A DNA stretch of 64,000 nucleotides from CAWDVK01 sp963805715 (GTDB lineage: Bacteria; Actinomycetota; Actinomycetes; Streptosporangiales; Streptosporangiaceae). Under the pieces are notes generated by a model. It was not told where the DNA came from. It worked only from the letters and a program-made list of their open reading frames with translations, and did no database searches. The translations under genes and the position numbers were made by a program. The DNA lies in contig CAWDVK010000019.1 in NCBI GenBank assembly GCA_963805715.1, positions 1 to 64,000 of the forward strand, in the 5' to 3' direction. Below, piece by piece: positions 60,694-64,000 of the stretch; within the stretch, counting starts at the first letter, position 1; every line of letters starts with the position of its first letter.

Positions 60694-61434
60694 ATGTCTA
60701 CGTCCCTGCTCGTCTCGGCGGCCGGCGTCCTGGTGGCGGTGGCCGCTGCCGGCGTGCTCCTGGCCAGGGTGTCACGTGCCCCGCGCATCGACCTGATCGC
60801 CTGGTCGGTGGCGCTGCTCGGGCTGGTCGTGGCGCTGGGTGCGCAGACCCTCGGGCACCTGCACGGGTTCGGTCCGCCCACCTTCCGCGCGATGGAGATC
60901 GGCGCGCTGGAGATCGCGCCGCTGGCGCTGGTGCTGGGCATGTGCGAGATCGTCGGCAAGAGCCTGCCCGCCCGCTTCGCGGCCCGGCTGTTCATCCCGG
61001 CTCTGGCCATCACGCCGCTGGTGATCCTCTCCACCGATCCGCTCAGCAGCACCGCGTTCACCAAGGCCACCCCGGCCGTGACGGCGTATTACGAGCTGCC
61101 CGCGGTTTACGCCGTCAAGCTCGGCCTCGCCCCGCTGACGGCGCTGGTGGCGCTGGTCGCCATGGGGGTGGCCGGCTACCGGCTGCTGGCCGCCGGGCCG
61201 CCGTGGCGTGATGCGTTCCTGCCTGTCGTCGCGGCCGGGGTAGCGGCGCTCGCGCTGGCGCTGCCGGGCCTGGCGATTGATGCCGGCGCAGACCTGGGCG
61301 GCAGCTCGCCGTCGACCTCGCTGCTGCCGGTGCTCTGCCTGCTGGCGGCTGCGCTGACCGGATTCGCTGGGCTGCGGGCCTGGCCTGCGCCTGGATCTGC
61401 TCCGCGGGCAGGGACCCGGCCGGGCCAGGGATGA
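60694..61434 (+). CDS. Polytopic membrane protein of unknown function
   Basis: 246 residues with about seven hydrophobic helices (5-25, 33-52, 65-85, 97-115, 140-165, 175-200, 215-235) and very few charged loops. Conserved-looking features are HLHGFGPPTFRAMEIGALEI and VILSTDPLSSTAF. No known domain recognised. It overlaps the next gene by four bases (ATGA), so the two are co-translated. It is divergent from the HAD hydrolase gene. Confidence 0.65.
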   Translation: MSTSLLVSAAGVLVAVAAAGVLLARVSRAPRIDLIAWSVALLGLVVALGAQTLGHLHGFGPPTFRAMEIGALEIAPLALVLGMCEIVGKSLPARFAARLFIPALAITPLVILSTDPLSSTAFTKATPAVTAYYELPAVYAVKLGLAPLTALVALVAMGVAGYRLLAAGPPWRDAFLPVVAAGVAALALALPGLAIDAGADLGGSSPSTSLLPVLCLLAAALTGFAGLRAWPAPGSAPRAGTRPGQG

Positions 61435-62410
61435 GCGGCGCGGCGACCAGTGGGACCGCGACGACCACTGGGACCGCAGTGGCCAGTGGGAACGGGACGA
61501 CGAGCGGAGCCGCGACGATCGGTGGCCGCGCCCCGATCAGACCGGCGGCTACGAGCCGGTCAGCGATGCGGGCGGCCAGGGCGTTTACCGGGATGGCGGG
61601 CTGTACCGGCCCGGCCCGGCCTACGGCGAGGCGGACCCGGGCGGGGAGCGGGATAGGCCCGGCTACGACTGGCAGGACGAGGACGCGGCCGGCCGCACCA
61701 CGGGGTACGGCGAGGCCGGCTATTACGGGAACGGCGAGCAGGCCGGCCCCGGCGATGGCTACCCGCCCGCAGGCGGCAAGGTCCCGGCCGGCTATGACAC
61801 CGGCGACCTGAGCTATGCCCGGCAGGGTCAGCCTGGCTACGGGGCCGGGCCGTACGGTCCGGCTGGCTACGAGCCTGATGGCCTGGGTAACGATGCCCGT
61901 GGCGGCGAGGAGCCGGGGAGTGGCCAGCGGGCCGGAGCGAGCCGCCTGCCCGGGAGCGACCAGCCGGCCCGCTCGGAGCTCTACGGCCAGATCGCGATCT
62001 ACACGCTGCTCGAGGACCGGGTGGCGGAGTTCGACCGGCTGAGCGAGCGCGTCGTCGAGCAGGTCCGGGCCGACGAGCCGGAGACGCTCGTCTATATCGT
62101 GCACGCCGTCCCCTCGGCGCCGATGCAGCGGATCCTGTACGAGGTGTACCGGGACCGGGCGGCCTACGAGGAGCACCGGCACCAGCCCTACGTGGCGAAG
62201 TTTGACATCGACCGGCGGCCGTATGTGCTCGCGACCAACGTGATCGAGCTCGGGCTGCAGCAGGCGAAGGTGTCGCCGTTCCCCTCGGTCGCCGAGCTTC
62301 TCGGCGAGCCCGCCTTCGACACCTCCGGCTTCGAGCGGCCGGATTACCTGCGCGACTACGGCAAGTCAGCCTCGGCCCGTGACGCCAGCCGCTCGCGGGA
62401 CCGCAGGTGA
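61431..62410 (+). CDS. Long protein with C-terminal antibiotic-biosynthesis-monooxygenase (ABM) domain (frameshifted at its start)
   Basis: The ATG at 61431 overlaps the previous stop, but its frame is low-complexity and ends at 61811. The frame one base back is open without stops to 62410 and reads as a Tyr/Gly/Asp/Arg-rich disordered region (DQWDRDDHWDRSG, GYGEAGYYGNGEQ), then a ferredoxin-like ABM domain (SELYGQIAIYTLLEDRV, VYIVHAVPSAPMQRILYEVY). Restoring one G near 61438 gives MSGRGDQWDR and a continuous 326-residue protein. Starting at the first later start codon (62021) would cut the domain. ABM proteins are often small heme-degrading or quinone-forming oxygenases; the role here is unknown. 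Confidence 0.65.
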
Positions 62411-62447
62411 CCACGCGATCGCAGCCGCACCCGGTGCCCGGCCGGGC

Positions 62448-62744
62448 ATGGTCCCGCCCGGCTGGCATCCGGTGAGCGGCGATCCGAAGCCAGGCCGAGG
62501 CGGCCCGCCGCACCGGATCACGCTGCTCTCCCGGCCCGGCTGCCACCTCTGCGACGACGCCCGCGTCGTCATTGCCCGGGTCGCTGGCGAACTGGGCGCC
62601 GCATGGGAGGAACGGGATATCACGCTGTCCGCCGCCGATCTCGCGCGGTACTCGGAGATGGTCCCGGTGACGCTCGTTGACGGCGTGCAGCATGACTTCT
62701 GGAGGGTCAGCGAGGATCGGCTCCGGGCCGCCCTGCGCGGCTAG
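62448..62744 (+). CDS. Glutaredoxin-like thioredoxin-fold protein
   Basis: 98 residues if started at the ATG at 62448; a GTG at 62379 would overlap the previous gene by 32 bases. ITLLSRPGCHLCDDARVVIA carries the CxxC active site, and MVPVTLVDG the cis-proline. It matches the small DUF836/glutaredoxin-family protein found before hemA in mycobacteria (Rv0508). It probably acts as a thiol-disulfide exchange protein in the cytoplasm. Confidence 0.85.
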   Translation: MVPPGWHPVSGDPKPGRGGPPHRITLLSRPGCHLCDDARVVIARVAGELGAAWEERDITLSAADLARYSEMVPVTLVDGVQHDFWRVSEDRLRAALRG

Positions 62745-62861
62745 CGGCAGCTCTCCGGGGCCGCGCGGCAGGTCAGGCCGGAATGCCGCGGCCTGCCCGC
62801 TGCGGCAGTCAAGGGCGGGTAAAGCCCCGGTCGGCGCCGGTCGACTGGAAGATGGCCGACT

Positions 62862-62879
62862 TTGTGCAAACGTTCACAA
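62862..62879. promoter_or_regulatory. Rex operator (ROP) upstream of rex
   Basis: TTGTGCAAACGTTCACAA matches the Streptomyces Rex operator TTGTGAA-N4-TTCACAA at all but one half-site base. It lies 87 bp before the rex start. Rex should bind here when NADH is low and thus control the rex-hem transcript. Confidence 0.9.
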
Positions 62880-62965
62880 GGGCGTAGCGTAAATCCGAAA
62901 ACATCAGGGGGCACACGCTGGTCCCGTGCGCCCGCCGCATCTGATCCCCCAGGAGTTGCCGGCGT

Positions 62966-63766
62966 ATGCCTCGCCGTTCGATCTCAGCCAACGGCCACCA
63001 CGGCATCCCGGAGGCGACCATCGCTCGTCTGCCGGTCTACTTGCGTGCCCTGTACGCGCTGGCAGACCGGGACATTGCCACCGTGTCGAGCGAGGAACTC
63101 GCGGCGGCCGCCGGGGTGAACTCGGCCAAGCTCCGCAAGGATCTGTCGCACCTCGGCTCGTATGGCACCCGCGGCGTCGGCTACGACGTGGACTATCTCG
63201 TTTACCAGGTATCCCGCGAGCTCGGGCTGACCCAGGACTGGCCGGTGGTGATCATCGGAGCCGGTAACCTCGGCCGGGCGCTGGCCAACTACGGCGGCTT
63301 CGCCTCCCGTGGCTTCCGGATCGCGGCGCTGCTGGACAGCGACCCGGCCATGGTCGGGACGGTGATCGCCCGGCATACCGTGCGCAGCGTGGCCGAGCTG
63401 GAGGATGTCGTGGCCAGCCATGGCGTGTCGATCGGCGTCATCGCGGCCCCGGCCGCCGCGGCGCAGGGAGTCTGCGACCGGCTCGTGGCCGCCGGCGTGA
63501 CGAGCATCCTGAACTTCGCCCCGGTCGTGCTCAGCGTGCCTTCTGGGGTCGACGTGCGTAAGGTCGACCTGTCGATTGAGTTGCAGATCCTCGCGTTCCA
63601 TGCGCAGCGGCGCGCCGTGGTCCGCATCGCGGATCAGGCGGAGCATCGCTGGCCGGCCCGGACGCGGTCCGGGCACGAGATGATGGCCGTCAGCGGCCTG
63701 GACCCGGGCGGACTGCTGACGCTGAACGGTGATAGCGGGATGGGGGCTCAGGCGGTAGGGACATGA
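62966..63766 (+). CDS. rex: Redox-sensing transcriptional repressor Rex
   Basis: 266 residues. The winged helix (IPEATIARLPVYLRALYALA, SEELAAAAGVNSAKLRKDLS, GSYGTRGVGYDV) binds operators, and the Rossmann domain (VVIIGAGNLGRALANY, AALLDSDPAMVG) senses the NADH/NAD+ ratio. The C-terminal domain-swapped helix near ELQILAFHAQRRAVV is present. A tail of about 35 residues is extra. It is coupled to hemA by an ATGA overlap, as in the Streptomyces rex-hemACD operon, and has a near-consensus operator upstream. Confidence 0.97.
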   Translation: MPRRSISANGHHGIPEATIARLPVYLRALYALADRDIATVSSEELAAAAGVNSAKLRKDLSHLGSYGTRGVGYDVDYLVYQVSRELGLTQDWPVVIIGAGNLGRALANYGGFASRGFRIAALLDSDPAMVGTVIARHTVRSVAELEDVVASHGVSIGVIAAPAAAAQGVCDRLVAAGVTSILNFAPVVLSVPSGVDVRKVDLSIELQILAFHAQRRAVVRIADQAEHRWPARTRSGHEMMAVSGLDPGGLLTLNGDSGMGAQAVGT

Positions 63767-64000
63767 GCGTTCTGGCAGTCGGTCTCAGCCATAAGAGCGC
63801 GCCAGTGGCGACGCTGGAGCGTGCCGTGCTGACCGGAGACGGCGTCGCCAAGCTGCTGCGCGACGCCTACCAGGGCGACGAGGTGGCCGGGGCGATCCTC
63901 GTCAGCACCTGCAACCGGGTCGAGGTGTACGCCGAGGTCGGTACCTTCCACGGCGGCGTGGCCGCGATCTGCGAGCTGCTGGTCCGGCACTCGGGCATGC
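63763..64000 (+). CDS. hemA: Glutamyl-tRNA reductase (3' end outside window)
   Basis: The first 79 residues are visible: MSVLAVGLSHKSAPVATLER, then GAILVSTCNRVEVYAEV with the catalytic cysteine in STCNR. It reduces Glu-tRNA to glutamate-1-semialdehyde, the first step of heme and tetrapyrrole synthesis. ATGA overlap with rex implies redox control of heme synthesis. The frame is open to the edge of the window. Confidence 0.96.
   Translation, partial: MSVLAVGLSHKSAPVATLERAVLTGDGVAKLLRDAYQGDEVAGAILVSTCNRVEVYAEVGTFHGGVAAICELLVRHSGM

Noticed and set aside
1..64000. tRNA, rRNA or insertion sequences
   Set aside because: No cloverleaf-like segments, ribosomal RNA signatures, transposase motifs or flanking inverted repeats were recognised anywhere in the window.

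Overview
This window is chromosomal DNA from a very GC-rich actinobacterium (Actinomycetota). The base and codon use, the mycothiol gene mshD, glnR, nur, murT/gatD, the tiny ribosomal protein bS22 after proC, and the rex-hemA pair all point that way. A Streptosporangiales- or Streptomyces-like relative is likely, but I cannot name a genus. I see no rRNA, tRNA, CRISPR array, prophage or transposase.

Layout. 1-4.5 kb: end of a short-chain dehydrogenase, lexA with its SOS box, a GNAT stub, a phosphotransferase, a secreted protein and an HEXXH protein. 4.6-14.5 kb: a surface-glycan island with rmlC-rmlA facing rmlD, then a tightly overlapping run (DUF2304 protein, glycosyltransferase, flippase-like protein, second glycosyltransferase) and two tandem, partly homogenised copies of a large membrane protein. 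14.5-26.7 kb: PQQ-propeller protein, MFS transporter, a UDP-sulfoquinovose-synthase-like gene coupled to a methyltransferase, S9 peptidase, DUF427 protein, Ppx/GppA, DivIVA/FilP-like coiled-coil protein and gamma carbonic anhydrase. 26.7-38.8 kb: mshD-glnR, MoaD-like, an ECF sigma/anti-sigma pair, a thioredoxin/DUF4395/sulfurtransferase/DUF1416 sulfur group, and a pst operon in the unusual order pstB-S-C-A behind a PHO-box-like site. 38.9-41.4 kb: an MshC-like ligase, then a CstR-like (persulfide-type) repressor and an OsmC gene, each with a TACCC-N4-GGGTA palindrome upstream. 41.6-50.4 kb: two degenerate VirD4/TraD-like proteins and a HerA-type ATPase, not recognised as any characterised system. 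50.4-64 kb: murT-gatD, DsrE, nitrobindin-like protein, nur, ygfZ, proline genes, bS22, acyltransferase, HAD hydrolase, a monooxygenase-like protein, glutaredoxin-like protein, and rex-hemA behind a near-consensus Rex operator.

Two genome-scale patterns stand out. First, six genes are interrupted by a single frameshift (rmlD, the sqdB-like gene, pstS, a GntR-type regulator, osmC and the ABM-domain gene). Five fit a net one-base loss and one a two-base loss, which suggests systematic sequence error or very recent decay. Second, the DNA is littered with gene stubs (GNAT, Bcr/CflA, M19 dipeptidase, TauE, BadF-type kinase) and with 11-22 bp tandem duplications that repeatedly sit on stop codons.
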